From Pseudomonas paraeruginosa PA7 (GTDB taxonomy: Bacteria; Pseudomonadota; Gammaproteobacteria; Pseudomonadales; Pseudomonadaceae): 64,000 bases of DNA. Location: NCBI RefSeq assembly GCF_000017205.1, contig NC_009656.1:1802001-1866000 (forward strand). The letters are read 5' to 3'. Made by a program: the position numbers and the translations under genes. Below are positions 19,689 to 29,002 of the stretch, in pieces. How positions within the stretch are numbered: the stretch's first letter is position 1; each line of letters begins with the position of its first letter. Below the pieces are notes generated by a model. It saw only the letters and a program-made list of their open reading frames with translations. It was not told where the DNA came from and did not search any database.

Positions 19689-20714
19689 ATGAAACCCATG
19701 CAGCGCTTGATCCAGGCCAACGGCCAACCGCACTACGGCATCTTCCCGAATGCCCCGCAGCACATCAATTACCGCGACTTCGACTTCCGTTCGCCGATGG
19801 GGCGGCGCCTGGGCGCGCTGAGCAAGTGGCGCCGCTTCCATCAGTTCCAGTACTTCGGCCTGATCAGCCCGCAGCTGATCGGCGGCTGCGCCCTGGCCCA
19901 GCTGAGCCTGCTCGGCGTCGGCTTCGTCTATCTCTACCAACCTTCCAGCGGACGCATGCTGGAGCGGCGCTTCAAGCTGCCACTGGGGTTCGGTACGCGG
20001 TTTTCCCAGTCCCCGGACGACGGTGTCTGCGAACTGCGCCAGGGACGCAACCTGCTGCGCCTGGAGAACCACCCGGCGCCGCGGGAAAAGCGCCTGCTGG
20101 TGGAGCTCGACGACGGCACCCGCATCGATGCGCGCTTCAGTGAGGACGCGCCGCCGTTCCAGCCGATGTGCCTGTGCACGCCGACCGCGGTGAACGGCTG
20201 GGTCTACGCGCAGAAGGTGGCTGGCGTGCGTTGCCGCGGCGAAGTCCGCAGCGCCCTCGGCGAGCACGACCTGCAGGCCCTGGACGCCTTCGCCCATCAC
20301 GACTGGTCGGCCGGCTACATGCGCCCGGAGACTTTCTGGAACTGGGCTTGCCTGTCCGGCGAGGCGGGTGGGCTGCGGGTCGGCCTGAACCTGTCGTGCG
20401 GAGTCAACGAGACCAGCTTCACCGAGAACTGCTACTGGCTGGACGGCCAACTGGTGAAGGTCGACAGCGTGCGCTTCGAGTTCGACCGCGACCAACCGTT
20501 GCGCCCCTGGACCATCCGTTCCTGCGACGGCCAGGTGGAATTGCGTTTCGAGGCCCATGGCATGCACCAGGAGCGCCTCGATCTCGGCCTGCTGGCGAGC
20601 AATTTCAAGCAGATCTTCGGCTGCTTCAGCGGCGTGTTGCGGCCGGCCGGGCGAGCCGAGGTGAGGATCGAACGGCTCTGGGGCTTCGTCGAGGACCAGT
20701 ACGCCAAGTGGTAG
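19689..20714 (+). CDS. DUF2804 family protein
   Basis: 341 residues from ATG 19689 (an internal ATG at 19698 is also possible). The protein is rich in aromatic residues and beta-strand-like sequence, with WSAGYMRPETFWNWACLSG and GVNETSFTENCYWLDGQLVKV-like segments that identify DUF2804. The family has no established function; members have a carotenoid-hydratase or lipocalin-like beta-barrel look. No signal peptide. It lies directly upstream of the MarR gene, but the MarR operator lies between them, so they are probably separate units. Confidence 0.75.
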   Translation: MKPMQRLIQANGQPHYGIFPNAPQHINYRDFDFRSPMGRRLGALSKWRRFHQFQYFGLISPQLIGGCALAQLSLLGVGFVYLYQPSSGRMLERRFKLPLGFGTRFSQSPDDGVCELRQGRNLLRLENHPAPREKRLLVELDDGTRIDARFSEDAPPFQPMCLCTPTAVNGWVYAQKVAGVRCRGEVRSALGEHDLQALDAFAHHDWSAGYMRPETFWNWACLSGEAGGLRVGLNLSCGVNETSFTENCYWLDGQLVKVDSVRFEFDRDQPLRPWTIRSCDGQVELRFEAHGMHQERLDLGLLASNFKQIFGCFSGVLRPAGRAEVRIERLWGFVEDQYAKW

Positions 20715-20773
20715 GCGGGGGCTGCGCACATCGTGCGACAATTTGTCATTGTACGGCGGAAAATTGGACGGGC

Positions 20774-20798
20774 ATTATTAGCCGACTAATAATTAGTC
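20774..20798. promoter_or_regulatory. Overlapping palindromes, likely MarR autoregulatory operator
   Basis: ATTATTAG (20774-20781), CCGA, CTAATAAT (20786-20793) is a perfect 8+8 inverted repeat. GACTAATAATTAGTC (20784-20798) is a second perfect palindrome sharing the right arm. The element ends 28 bp before the MarR start codon, in AT-rich DNA where the promoter must lie, the usual place for MarR autorepression. A similar element occurs at 51345-51364. Confidence 0.75.
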
Positions 20799-20826
20799 AA
20801 ATGATATATCGGACCTCCATTTCCCC

Positions 20827-21261
20827 ATGGCTCAGACAGACAAGCACTACTTCGGCACCTTGCTAGCCCAGACTTCCCGTGCCTGGCGCGCTGAACTCGA
20901 CCGCCGCCTCAGCCACCTCGGCCTGTCCCAGGCGCGCTGGCTGGTGTTGCTGCACCTGGCGCGTCACCGCGACTCGCCGACCCAGCGCGAACTGGCCCAG
21001 TCGGTCGGGGTCGAGGGCCCGACCCTGGCGCGCCTGCTCGATGGCCTGGAGTCCCAGGGCCTGGTGCGGCGCCTGGCGGTAGCCGAGGACCGGCGGGCCA
21101 AGCATATCGTGCTGACACCCAAGGCCGACGTGCTGATCGCGGACATCGAGGCCATCGCCGCCAGCGTGCGCAACGACGTCCTGGCCGGGATCGACGAAAG
21201 CGAACAGGCGCTGTGCCAGCAGGTGCTCCTGCGCATCCTGGCGAACCTGGAAAAACGCTGA
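20827..21261 (+). CDS. MarR-family transcriptional regulator
   Basis: 144 residues. The winged helix-turn-helix is visible as PTQRELAQSVGVEGPTLARL followed by the wing LVRRLAVAEDRRAKHIVL with the conserved Asp-Arg pair. The dimerisation helices are at both ends. It lacks an adjacent, divergently transcribed target; the palindromic operator in its own promoter argues for autorepression, and a matching site lies before the FUSC efflux operon near 51.4 kb. Ligand unknown; phenolic or aromatic compounds are usual for the family. Confidence 0.9.
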   Translation: MAQTDKHYFGTLLAQTSRAWRAELDRRLSHLGLSQARWLVLLHLARHRDSPTQRELAQSVGVEGPTLARLLDGLESQGLVRRLAVAEDRRAKHIVLTPKADVLIADIEAIAASVRNDVLAGIDESEQALCQQVLLRILANLEKR

Positions 21262-21536
21262 GCATTGCGTCACGCAATTCCGCGAGAGTCGCCATTTTTA
21301 TGGCAGCACCCCCCGGGCTTTCATGCGAAAGCCCAGTAACAAGGTTTTCGTCGGTTTTCTGGCGAAAAGTCTTGACCGCCTCCACGGCTTTCCTCTATTC
21401 AGTGATGGCAAAAAGCCATGTCCTGCGCCATTCGGTGCGCTCAGCCCCGTAGAGGGCGAAATCCGGGCTAGTGTGAAATAGATGTAGCAGTGCGCCGAGG
21501 GCGGCTGTGTGCTCGACGTGCGGAGAAAGAACGGAA

Positions 21537-23588
21537 ATGCCCGGTAAAGCCTTGCGTGTATTGCTGTGTGCCTGCGCCTGCCTGATGGCGGCGCGAGCGA
21601 GCGCCCTGGGAGTAGGGGACATCACCCTGCATTCGGCGCTCAACCAGCCACTGGATGCGGAAATCGAACTGCTCGACGTCGGTGATCTCGACGCGGAAGA
21701 GATCAAGGTCGGTCTGGCGGGCGCCGACGCCTTCGCCGCGGCCGGTGTGGAGCGCCTGCAGTTTCTCCAGGAGCTGCGCTTCAGGCCGGTGCTCCAGGGC
21801 CGGGCCGGCAACCGCATCCAGGTCTCCTCGAGCCGGCCGGTGCAGGAGCCCTATCTGAATTTCCTGGTGGAGGTGGCTCGACCCAACGGCCGCATCGTCC
21901 GCGAGTTTACCGTGCTGCTCGATCCGCTCGGCTATGCTCCGCGTCCGGCGCCCGCGCGCGCGGCGTCCACGACGCAGTGGGCGCCTTCCGCAGCGCAGCC
22001 TCGCCGCCGTGCTCCCGTGGCGCTGAGCCCGGCGCTGTTGCGGCCCGGCGAGGAATACCTGATCCGCCCCAGCGACAGCCTATGGGCCATCAGCGGACGC
22101 CTGCGCGGCGGCAACGCCGACCGCGCGCAGTTGATGGAAGCCTTGTACCAGCTCAATCCGCAGGCCTTCGTCGGCGCCGACCGGCATCGTCTCAAGGCCG
22201 GCCAGCGCCTGCGCCTGCCGGCCGGCTACCAGGCGCCGCAAGAGGCGCCGGTCGTGGCCCCGGACGCTGTGCTGGAACTCTTGCCGCCGGCCGCTGCCGC
22301 CCTGGCGGAGGATACGCCGGCCACGCTGGCCGAGGCGCAGCGCCAGGCGGACGCCGAAGCCGAGCTGCTGGCCCGCCAGCGCGCCGAGCTGAGTCAGCGG
22401 ATGGACGACCTGCAGCGCCAGCTCCAGGCCTTGCAGGAACAGTTGCAACAGCGCGACCGCCAGGTCAGCGAGCTGCAGCAGCAACTGGCCCGACGCCAGG
22501 CGGCGAAACCCGCCGCCCCGCCCGTCGCGGTCGCTGCGCCGACGCCAACCGGCGAGAGTGCGGCGGACTCGGAGCACTGGCGCTGGCTGATCATCCTGCT
22601 GCTGGTCCTGGCCTTGTTCGGCTTGCTGCTGTGGCGGCGGCGGCGTGAGGCGCCAGTGGTTGCCGGCGATCAACCGAAGCGGCGCATGCCGCTGGCCTTG
22701 CCGCTCCGTCGGGCACCACCTGTGCCAGCGGCCGAAGCGCGGGCGGCCACGCCGCCACCGCTCGCGCGCCAGCCCGCGACGGCATCCGCCGTACCGTTCG
22801 GGCCGCCCGTTGCGCCTGTCCCGGCACCCGCGCCGGGCGCCGCTCCGCGGGGCGCAACGACGCCGGCGGACAAGCTGGATGGCGCCGACATCTATATCGC
22901 CTACGGACGCTACGGGCAGGCCCGCGACCTGCTGCGCCAGGTGCTCGCCGAACAGCCGCAGCGCCTGAGCGCACGCATGAAGCTGTTGCTGGTGCTGGCG
23001 GAGCTGGGCGATGCGACGGGCTTCGATGCGCTGGCCGCGGAAACCCTGGCCAATGGCGGTAGCGCCGCGGCCATCGACGAATTGCGTGGGCGCTACCCGG
23101 CACTGCTACGAATGCCGGCGACCGAGGCGCCGGCGGCAACGATGAACGACGATGACTGGAGCGACCTGCCGCTGGTCGAGCCGCCCGCCGCGCAGCAGCC
23201 GGATGCGTCCTCGGGCGCCGACGGCTTCGGCGACCTCAACCTCGATCTCGATCTCGATTGGGGCGCCCTGGAGAATCCCCTGGACAACCCCGATCTGCCG
23301 CGCCGCGCCACTGTCGGCAGGGCGGAACCGCCGGAGGAGGAGGCATTGGCGTTCGAGAGCAATCTCCATGAGCTGCCGGATGTCGCCGAGTACGAACATC
23401 TTCAACTCGACGAGCCGGAGCCGGCCGCGACGCCGGCGGAAGAGGCCTCGGCCAGCCTGGACCGGGCCCGCGCCTGCATCGACAGCGGCGACCTCGACCA
23501 GGCCAGCCGGATCCTGCGCCTGGTGGCGGCGCATGGCGATCCGTGGCAGAAGGCCGAGGCCCGCGAGTTGCTGGCGCTGATCGCCTGA
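21537..23588 (+). CDS. FimV/HubP-like peptidoglycan-binding membrane protein
   Basis: 683 residues. A signal peptide (cleavage near ASALG) leads into the FimV N-terminal domain (DITLHSALNQPLDAEIEL), then a LysM-like module (IRPSDSLWAISGRLRGG), a coiled coil (about 265-330), a membrane helix (WLIILLLVLALFGLLLW) and a cytoplasmic part with TPR-like helices (IYIAYGRYGQARDLLRQVL) ending in the conserved FimV C-terminal motif (DSGDLDQASRILRLV). It is a second, shorter FimV paralogue, known in PAO1 as PA3340. A role in polar organisation is inferred from the family. Confidence 0.87.
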   Translation: MPGKALRVLLCACACLMAARASALGVGDITLHSALNQPLDAEIELLDVGDLDAEEIKVGLAGADAFAAAGVERLQFLQELRFRPVLQGRAGNRIQVSSSRPVQEPYLNFLVEVARPNGRIVREFTVLLDPLGYAPRPAPARAASTTQWAPSAAQPRRRAPVALSPALLRPGEEYLIRPSDSLWAISGRLRGGNADRAQLMEALYQLNPQAFVGADRHRLKAGQRLRLPAGYQAPQEAPVVAPDAVLELLPPAAAALAEDTPATLAEAQRQADAEAELLARQRAELSQRMDDLQRQLQALQEQLQQRDRQVSELQQQLARRQAAKPAAPPVAVAAPTPTGESAADSEHWRWLIILLLVLALFGLLLWRRRREAPVVAGDQPKRRMPLALPLRRAPPVPAAEARAATPPPLARQPATASAVPFGPPVAPVPAPAPGAAPRGATTPADKLDGADIYIAYGRYGQARDLLRQVLAEQPQRLSARMKLLLVLAELGDATGFDALAAETLANGGSAAAIDELRGRYPALLRMPATEAPAATMNDDDWSDLPLVEPPAAQQPDASSGADGFGDLNLDLDLDWGALENPLDNPDLPRRATVGRAEPPEEEALAFESNLHELPDVAEYEHLQLDEPEPAATPAEEASASLDRARACIDSGDLDQASRILRLVAAHGDPWQKAEARELLALIA

Positions 23589-23595
23589 GCCCCGC

Positions 23596-25782
23596 TCAGA
23601 AGTTCTGCCCGAGGTTCAGGTAGAACGCCTTGAAGTTCTCGTCGTTGATCCCGTAGCTGAAGGTCAGCGGCCCCAGCGGTGTATCGAAGCCGAACATCAG
23701 GCTGGCGGCGTTGATGTAGCCGCTGTCGTATTGGTTGTCGTTGTTCCAGATGCGTCCGCGCTCGATGCTGCCGCCCAGGTACAGCGGGAAGTCCAGCGGC
23801 AGGAAGGAACGCTCGGTCAGGCGCCGGTAGTAGACGATCCGCCCGAGGCTGTAGTTCTGTCCGGACAGCGCGTCGCGGCGGAAGCCCGACAGCTCGCGGG
23901 CGCCGCCGAGAGTGAAGCTGGAAGCGACCACCTCGGCGTCGTCCAGGGTGCGCCCGTAGCCGCCGCCGAATACCCAGGTGTCGGCGCCGAAGCTGAGCGC
24001 CTTGTTCAACCGCAGGTCCCACTGCCGGTAGCTGTCGTCCGAGCCCAGGGACTTGTCGTAGCGGCGCATGGTCAGGCCGATTTCCTCGCCTTCGTGGGGG
24101 AAGTTGACGTCGTCGACGGTGTCGAAGGAATACTTCAGTTCGTAGTAGCCCTCGGTGAAGTCGATGTCCGGCAGCCCCGGGTCGCCGATGCGCACGTCGG
24201 CCTTGCCGTAGGCCTGCACCGCGCCCAGGCGGATCTCGCCGTTGTTGGCGATCTGCCTGCCGATGTTGAGGCCGTAGCCGTAGCGTTCCAGGCGGTAGCG
24301 CAGCAGCGGGTCGTTGTCCTCGGTGACGTCGACGTTCTGCGCCTCGTGGAAGAGGAACGGCGCGACGAAGTAGCGCGAGCCGACGTCCAGCGGCTGGTAG
24401 AACTCGCTGTAGAACTCCTGGCGATCGCCCAGCTGGACGCGGGTCAGCCACTCCGCGCCGAGCCGGTTGAGGCCGTTCATGCGGTAGCTGCCGCCGAGGT
24501 TGAAGGTGCTTTCGCCGCGCATGTCGTCGGACAGGTTGAGGCCCAGGCGCAGGAAGTCGGTGCCACCTTTCTTGCCGGTGGCATGGATCACCAGGGTATT
24601 GAGCTTCTTCTCCTTGACCACCCGGTACTGCACCTGGTCGAAGTAGTCGAGGCCGTAGAGCGTGCTCATGTCGTCTTGCAGGCGGCCGAGGTCCAGGCGC
24701 GCGCCGAGCGGCTGGCGGATATAGTGGCGAATCACCTCGTCGCTGACCTTCGAGTTGTTCTCCACCCGGATCGCGTCGATCACCGGCTTGCGCTGGTTCG
24801 GCGTGCGCGCCACGGCGAGCGCCTCGCTGTTGCGGTCCTGCGGCTTGCGCAGTTCCGCCAGGCGCGCGGCGAGCAGGGTGGTGGCCCGGTAGCCGGCGTC
24901 GATCAGTTGCGGCACGCGGCCGAAGTCGGTGGTGCCGAAGCCGGACAGCGGCGGCTGGATCAGTACGTCGCCGGGTTTCAGGGTGGCCAGCTGGGCTTCG
25001 GAGTTCTTCCGGGTCATCAGGGTGATCGACTGGTTCATCACGTCGAGCACGGTTGCCAGGTCCTTGCGGTCGCGCAGCGGGTTGCCGATGTCGACCACGA
25101 TCACCACGTCCACGCCCATCTCGCGCGCCACGTCCACCGGGACGTTGTCGACCATGCCGCCATCCACCAGCAGCCTGCCGTCGATCTCCACCGGGGCGAA
25201 CACCGCCGGGATCGACATGCTGGCGCGGATCGCCTGGGGCAGGTGGCCCTTGCGGAACACCACCTTCTCGCCGGTGGCGATGTCGGTGGAGACGGCGCGG
25301 AAGGGAATCGCCAGCCTGTCGAAGTCGCGGGTGTCGCTGGTGTGCACCAGCAGGCTTTCCAGGACCATCGCCAGGTTCTGGCCCTGGATCACGCCCAGCG
25401 GCAGGCCGAGGGAGCCGTCGTCGCGGAAGCTGATCTTCTGCTTGACCAGGAAGTCGCGGTCGTCCTGCTTGCGCCGGAACGGCACGTCCTTGCGCGGCGA
25501 GGCGTCGGAAAGCGCCTGCTTCCAGTCCATCTCCAGGGCGATGCGCTCCAGCTCCGCCGGGGTGTAGCCGGAGGCGTACAGGCCGCCGATCACCGCGCCC
25601 ATGCTGGTGCCGGCGATGGCGTCGACCTGGATTCCCTGTTCGTCCAGGGCCTTGAGCACGCCGACGTGGGCCAGGCCGCGGGCGGCGCCGCCGGAAAGGA
25701 CCAGGCCGATCTTCGGCCGGGTTTCCGCGGCGAGGCAGAAGAAGGGGAGCAGAAGCAGCGGTAAGAGCAGCAGGCGGCGCAT
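23596..25782 (-). CDS. plpD: PlpD, patatin-like phospholipase autotransporter (type Vd)
   Basis: 728 residues. A signal peptide ends near residue 19; the patatin domain (about 23-220) has the oxyanion loop LSGGAARG, nucleophile S60 in GTSMG and the catalytic Asp in DGGMVDN. A POTRA-like domain (about 310-400) is followed by a 16-strand Omp85/BamA-type beta-barrel ending in Phe (LNLGQNF). The lipase domain is carried outside the cell and released. The gene is convergent with the FimV-like gene 7 bp away and divergent from the SelW-like gene. Confidence 0.95.
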   Translation of the reverse strand: MRRLLLLPLLLLPFFCLAAETRPKIGLVLSGGAARGLAHVGVLKALDEQGIQVDAIAGTSMGAVIGGLYASGYTPAELERIALEMDWKQALSDASPRKDVPFRRKQDDRDFLVKQKISFRDDGSLGLPLGVIQGQNLAMVLESLLVHTSDTRDFDRLAIPFRAVSTDIATGEKVVFRKGHLPQAIRASMSIPAVFAPVEIDGRLLVDGGMVDNVPVDVAREMGVDVVIVVDIGNPLRDRKDLATVLDVMNQSITLMTRKNSEAQLATLKPGDVLIQPPLSGFGTTDFGRVPQLIDAGYRATTLLAARLAELRKPQDRNSEALAVARTPNQRKPVIDAIRVENNSKVSDEVIRHYIRQPLGARLDLGRLQDDMSTLYGLDYFDQVQYRVVKEKKLNTLVIHATGKKGGTDFLRLGLNLSDDMRGESTFNLGGSYRMNGLNRLGAEWLTRVQLGDRQEFYSEFYQPLDVGSRYFVAPFLFHEAQNVDVTEDNDPLLRYRLERYGYGLNIGRQIANNGEIRLGAVQAYGKADVRIGDPGLPDIDFTEGYYELKYSFDTVDDVNFPHEGEEIGLTMRRYDKSLGSDDSYRQWDLRLNKALSFGADTWVFGGGYGRTLDDAEVVASSFTLGGARELSGFRRDALSGQNYSLGRIVYYRRLTERSFLPLDFPLYLGGSIERGRIWNNDNQYDSGYINAASLMFGFDTPLGPLTFSYGINDENFKAFYLNLGQNF

Positions 25783-25850
25783 GAGAACGATCCGGAGCCG
25801 GGTGAAAAGGCGGCTATTATAGGCGCGACCGTTTCCCCTGAGCCGCCGAC

Positions 25851-26141
25851 ATGTCCACCACGAAAGCCGAAATCGTCATCACCTATTGCACCCAGTGCCA
25901 GTGGCTGCTGCGTGCCGCCTGGCTGGCCCAGGAACTGCTCAGCACCTTCGCCGACGATCTCGGAAAAGTCTCTCTCGAACCTGGCACCGGCGGGGTCTTC
26001 CGGATCACCTGCGACGGCGTGCAGATCTGGGAGCGCAAGGCCGACGGCGGCTTCCCCGAGGCCAAGGCGCTCAAGCAGCGGGTCCGCGACCGCATCGATC
26101 CGCAGCGCGATCTCGGCCACAACGACCGCCCTTCGCGCTGA
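25851..26141 (+). CDS. SelT/SelW/SelH (Rdx)-type thioredoxin-like protein
   Basis: 96 residues with the redox motif CTQCQW near the N-terminus ([19 protein letters not shown]) and the conserved GTGGVFRI and QRVRDRIDP segments. Bacterial Rdx proteins use Cys-x-x-Cys in place of the selenocysteine motif of animal SelW. Substrate unknown. It precedes rfaD by 97 bp on the same strand. Confidence 0.87.
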   Translation: MSTTKAEIVITYCTQCQWLLRAAWLAQELLSTFADDLGKVSLEPGTGGVFRITCDGVQIWERKADGGFPEAKALKQRVRDRIDPQRDLGHNDRPSR

Positions 26142-26238
26142 ACCGGCGTCCTTCGCCGCCGGGCTTGTTGCAGGTCAACGGGCGAGCGGGCGCGGAGGAA
26201 TAGCCTGGGGGGCATTCATCCTGTCGAAGGGAGTGCCC

Positions 26239-27231
26239 ATGAGCATCATCGTCACCGGCGCCGCCGGCTTCATCGGCAGCAATCTGCTGCAGGCGCTGAA
26301 CCAGCGCGGCGAGACCGACATCATCGCGGTGGACGATCTCACCGACGGCGAGCAGTTCCGCAACCTGGCGGACGCCGATATCGCCGACTACCTGGACCAG
26401 AACGACTTCATCGAACGCTACGCCCGTGGCGACTTCGGTCCTGTGCGCGCGCTGTTCCACCAGGGGGCCTGCGCCAGCACCCTGGAAAGCAACGGGCGCT
26501 ACATGATGGAGAACAACTACCGCTACAGCTGTCGCCTGCTGGAGGCCAGCCTGGAACTCGGCGTGCCGTTCCTCTACGCCTCGTCGGCGGCGGTCTACGG
26601 CGCCGGCCGGACTTTCCGCGAGGCGCGCCGGTACGAGCGGCCGCTGAACGTCTACGGCTACTCCAAGTTCCTCTTCGACCAGCGCGTGCGCCGGGCGCTG
26701 CCGCAGGCGCGCAGCCAGGTGGTCGGCCTGCGCTACTTCAACGTCTACGGTCCGCGCGAGGGGCACAAGGGGCGGATGGCCTCGGTGGCCTACCACTGCT
26801 ACCAGCAGCTGCGCCGCGACGGGCGGGTGGTGCTGTTCGGCGAACATGATGGCTTCCCGGCCGGCGGCCATCTGCGCGACTTCGTCGCGGTGGAGGACGT
26901 GGCGCGGGTCAACCTGCATTTCCTCGACCACCCGCAGCGCTCGGGCATCTTCAACCTCGGCAGCGGCCGCGCGCGCAGCTTCAACGAAGTCGCCCTGGCG
27001 GTGATCAACAGCGTTCGTGCCAGCGCCGACCAGCCGCCGCTGGTGCTGGCGCAGGCGCTGGAGAGCGGCCTGCTCGGCTACCGCGAATTCCCCGAGGCGT
27101 TGCGCGCGCGCTACCAGAGCCATACCTGCGCCGACCTGGAACTGCTTCGCGAGGCGGGTTACCGCGACGATTTCCTCAGTCTGGAGGAGGGCGTCGGCGG
27201 GTACTGCCGCTGGCTGGCGCGCAGCGCCTGA
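26239..27231 (+). CDS. rfaD: ADP-L-glycero-D-manno-heptose-6-epimerase (RfaD/HldD)
   Basis: 330 residues. An SDR-extended fold with the NADP-binding GAAGFIGS motif, catalytic Ser in YASSAAVYG and the YGYSK catalytic pair, then [10 protein letters not shown] and [13 protein letters not shown], characteristic of HldD. It epimerises ADP-D-glycero- to ADP-L-glycero-manno-heptose for lipopolysaccharide core synthesis. ATG 26239 follows GGGAGTG. In PAO1 the next genes are the azetidine-alkaloid NRPS cluster; here clpP2 follows after 228 bp. Confidence 0.95.
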   Translation: MSIIVTGAAGFIGSNLLQALNQRGETDIIAVDDLTDGEQFRNLADADIADYLDQNDFIERYARGDFGPVRALFHQGACASTLESNGRYMMENNYRYSCRLLEASLELGVPFLYASSAAVYGAGRTFREARRYERPLNVYGYSKFLFDQRVRRALPQARSQVVGLRYFNVYGPREGHKGRMASVAYHCYQQLRRDGRVVLFGEHDGFPAGGHLRDFVAVEDVARVNLHFLDHPQRSGIFNLGSGRARSFNEVALAVINSVRASADQPPLVLAQALESGLLGYREFPEALRARYQSHTCADLELLREAGYRDDFLSLEEGVGGYCRWLARSA

Positions 27232-27263
27232 GTGCCCGTCGGGCGGCGCGCTCCCCGCGCCGC

Positions 27264-27279
27264 CTGTCAATTCTGGTAG
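27264..27279. promoter_or_regulatory. las-rhl box (LasR/RhlR/QscR-type site) between rfaD and clpP2
   Basis: CTGTCAATTCTGGTAG fits the 20-bp las-rhl consensus (CT-N12-AG with all constrained bases and flanks) on both strands. Its centre is 188 bp before the clpP2 start, with TATGCT (27314-27319) as a possible -10. It may control clpP2, or may be the former promoter site of genes lost from this junction. Confidence 0.6.
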
Positions 27280-27459
27280 GGGGCCGCATGCCACACGGAG
27301 CGCTGGACGGGGATATGCTCACAGGCTTCCGGCGTTTCGTTTGCCGCACCGGGCCCGCTTAACGGCGGTTCCGGTCGAGACACACGGAGGCGCGTCGCCA
27401 TGGTGGCCGGCCGAGCGAACCGGCCGGGCGGATCTTTCGACATTACCAGGAGGGTGGGC

Positions 27460-28065
27460 ATGAGGACCGACGAGAAAGACCGGGAAGGCGCCGAGCCGGG
27501 CGGCGCCATCGGCGCCAGGCTGATGGAGTTCGCGCTCAAGGCCAGGAAGGTGTTCGTCATCGGCGAGGTCAACGAAAAGCTGGCCAGGGACGTGGTGCAG
27601 CAGTTGCACATCCTCGCCTCGATCAGCGACGAACCGATCCATATGTTCGTCAATTCGCCGGGTGGCCACGTCGAGTCCGGCGACATGATCTTCGATGCGA
27701 TCCGCTTCATCACACCGAAGGTCATCATGATCGGCTCGGGCAGCGTGGCCAGCGCCGGCGCGCTGATCTACGCCGCGGCGGACAAGGAAAACCGCTATTC
27801 GCTGCCGAACACCCGCTTCCTCCTGCACCAGCCGTCCGGCGGTATCCAGGGGCCGGCGAGCAACATCGAGATCTACCGCCGCGAGATCGTGCGCATGAAA
27901 GAGCGCCTGGACCGGATCTTCGCCGAAGCCACCGGGCAGACGGCGGAAAAGATCAGCGCGGACACCGAGCGCGATTTCTGGCTGAACGCCGAGGAGGCGC
28001 AGGCCTACGGCCTGGTCAACCGGATCATCGTCTCCGAACGTGAGATCGTCCTGCCGCGCGACTGA
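27460..28065 (+). CDS. clpP2: ClpP2, alternative ATP-dependent Clp protease proteolytic subunit
   Basis: 201 residues from ATG 27460, preceded by CAGGAGGG; an upstream in-frame start gives a poorly matching extension. The catalytic triad is S98 in GSVASAGA, H123 in FLLHQPSGG and D172 in ERDFWLNAEEA. This paralogue differs from the housekeeping ClpP1 and is quorum-regulated in P. aeruginosa, affecting microcolony development in published work. It normally borders the azetidine-alkaloid NRPS cluster, which is absent here. It is convergent with the PF10118 gene. Confidence 0.95.
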   Translation: MRTDEKDREGAEPGGAIGARLMEFALKARKVFVIGEVNEKLARDVVQQLHILASISDEPIHMFVNSPGGHVESGDMIFDAIRFITPKVIMIGSGSVASAGALIYAAADKENRYSLPNTRFLLHQPSGGIQGPASNIEIYRREIVRMKERLDRIFAEATGQTAEKISADTERDFWLNAEEAQAYGLVNRIIVSEREIVLPRD

Positions 28066-28069
28066 TCCC

Positions 28070-28106
28070 GGCGACGCCCGGCGCGGTGCCGGGCGCCGCC
28101 ACTTTT
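28070..28106. terminator. Bidirectional terminator-like hairpin between clpP2 and the PF10118 gene
   Basis: CGCCCGGC (28075-28082) and GCCGGGCG (28088-28095) pair around GCGGT, extended by four more pairs past one mismatch. ACTTTTC follows on the plus strand. It lies in the 40-bp space between convergent genes. Confidence 0.65.
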
Positions 28107-28993
28107 CAGGCGCTCGCCGCGCGCCGCGCCGCCGGTGAGCTGGCCAGGTACTCCAGGGCTTCCTGAGTGTTCGCCTCGTGCTCGGGATGGTACCAGGGGT
28201 TGAAGTAGCGGCCGACGTCGCGGAAGGTGTGCACCAGGTTCGGCAGCAATCCCCGCTTGCCGAGACGCCACCAGATGCGCAGGAAGCCCTGGCGCTTGCC
28301 GTCGCGCAGGCTCGGATCCTGGGCGAGGAGGGTGCGCGTGCCGGCGTCGAACAGGTACATCAGCAGGACGATCACCAGGATCATGCTCAACTGGCGGGTG
28401 ACGAAGCTGCCACCCAGGTGCACGTGCAGGTCATGGGCGACGCTGCGATGCTCGACTTCCTCGGCGCCGTGCCAGCGCAGCAGGTCGAGCATCACCGGGT
28501 CGCTGCCGCGGCGGTCCAGTTCCTTCGCTTCCAGCACCCATTTGCCGAGCACGCAGGTGAAATGCTCCACCGCGGCGATGATCGCGCAGCGCTGGCGCAG
28601 CCACCAGCCGTCGAGGGCGCGGGTCAGGCGGTTGCGGCCCAGCGGGTAGTCGCAGAGCAGGCGCTCGAAAAGGAAGTCCATCCTGGCGGTGAACGGCTTC
28701 GAATCGATGTCGAACCTGCCCAGGTAGCGCTGGATCGCGCCGTCGTGGGCCCGCGAGTGCATCGCCTCCTGGCGGATGAAGCCCTGCACGTCGTCGCGCA
28801 GGTGTTCATCGCTCACCAGTGGCAGGGCCCTGTTGTAGAGGCGGCAGAACCACAACTCGCCGGCCGGCAGGAGCATGTGCAGGACGTTCATCACATGGGA
28901 CGCTTCCGCTTCGCCGGGTACCCAGTGCAGGGGGGTATCGGTGAAGTCGAAGCGGACCTTGCGCTGTACCAGCCTGTGCTGGAATTCGCTCAT
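28106..28993 (-). CDS. PF10118-type metal-dependent protein with ferritin-like ExxH motifs
   Basis: 295 residues. Two ExxH motifs (QEAMHSR and EEVEHRS, about residues 85 and 185) and other Glu residues suggest a diiron-like helical bundle. A hydrophobic segment (LSMILVIVLLMYLF) near residue 210 may anchor it to the membrane. The family is annotated as a predicted metal-dependent hydrolase, without a proven reaction. It is the last gene of a three-gene operon, 9 bp after the hydrolase-SDR fusion. Confidence 0.78.
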   Translation of the reverse strand: MSEFQHRLVQRKVRFDFTDTPLHWVPGEAEASHVMNVLHMLLPAGELWFCRLYNRALPLVSDEHLRDDVQGFIRQEAMHSRAHDGAIQRYLGRFDIDSKPFTARMDFLFERLLCDYPLGRNRLTRALDGWWLRQRCAIIAAVEHFTCVLGKWVLEAKELDRRGSDPVMLDLLRWHGAEEVEHRSVAHDLHVHLGGSFVTRQLSMILVIVLLMYLFDAGTRTLLAQDPSLRDGKRQGFLRIWWRLGKRGLLPNLVHTFRDVGRYFNPWYHPEHEANTQEALEYLASSPAARRAASA

Positions 28994-29002
28994 GGCGGGA
29001 CC

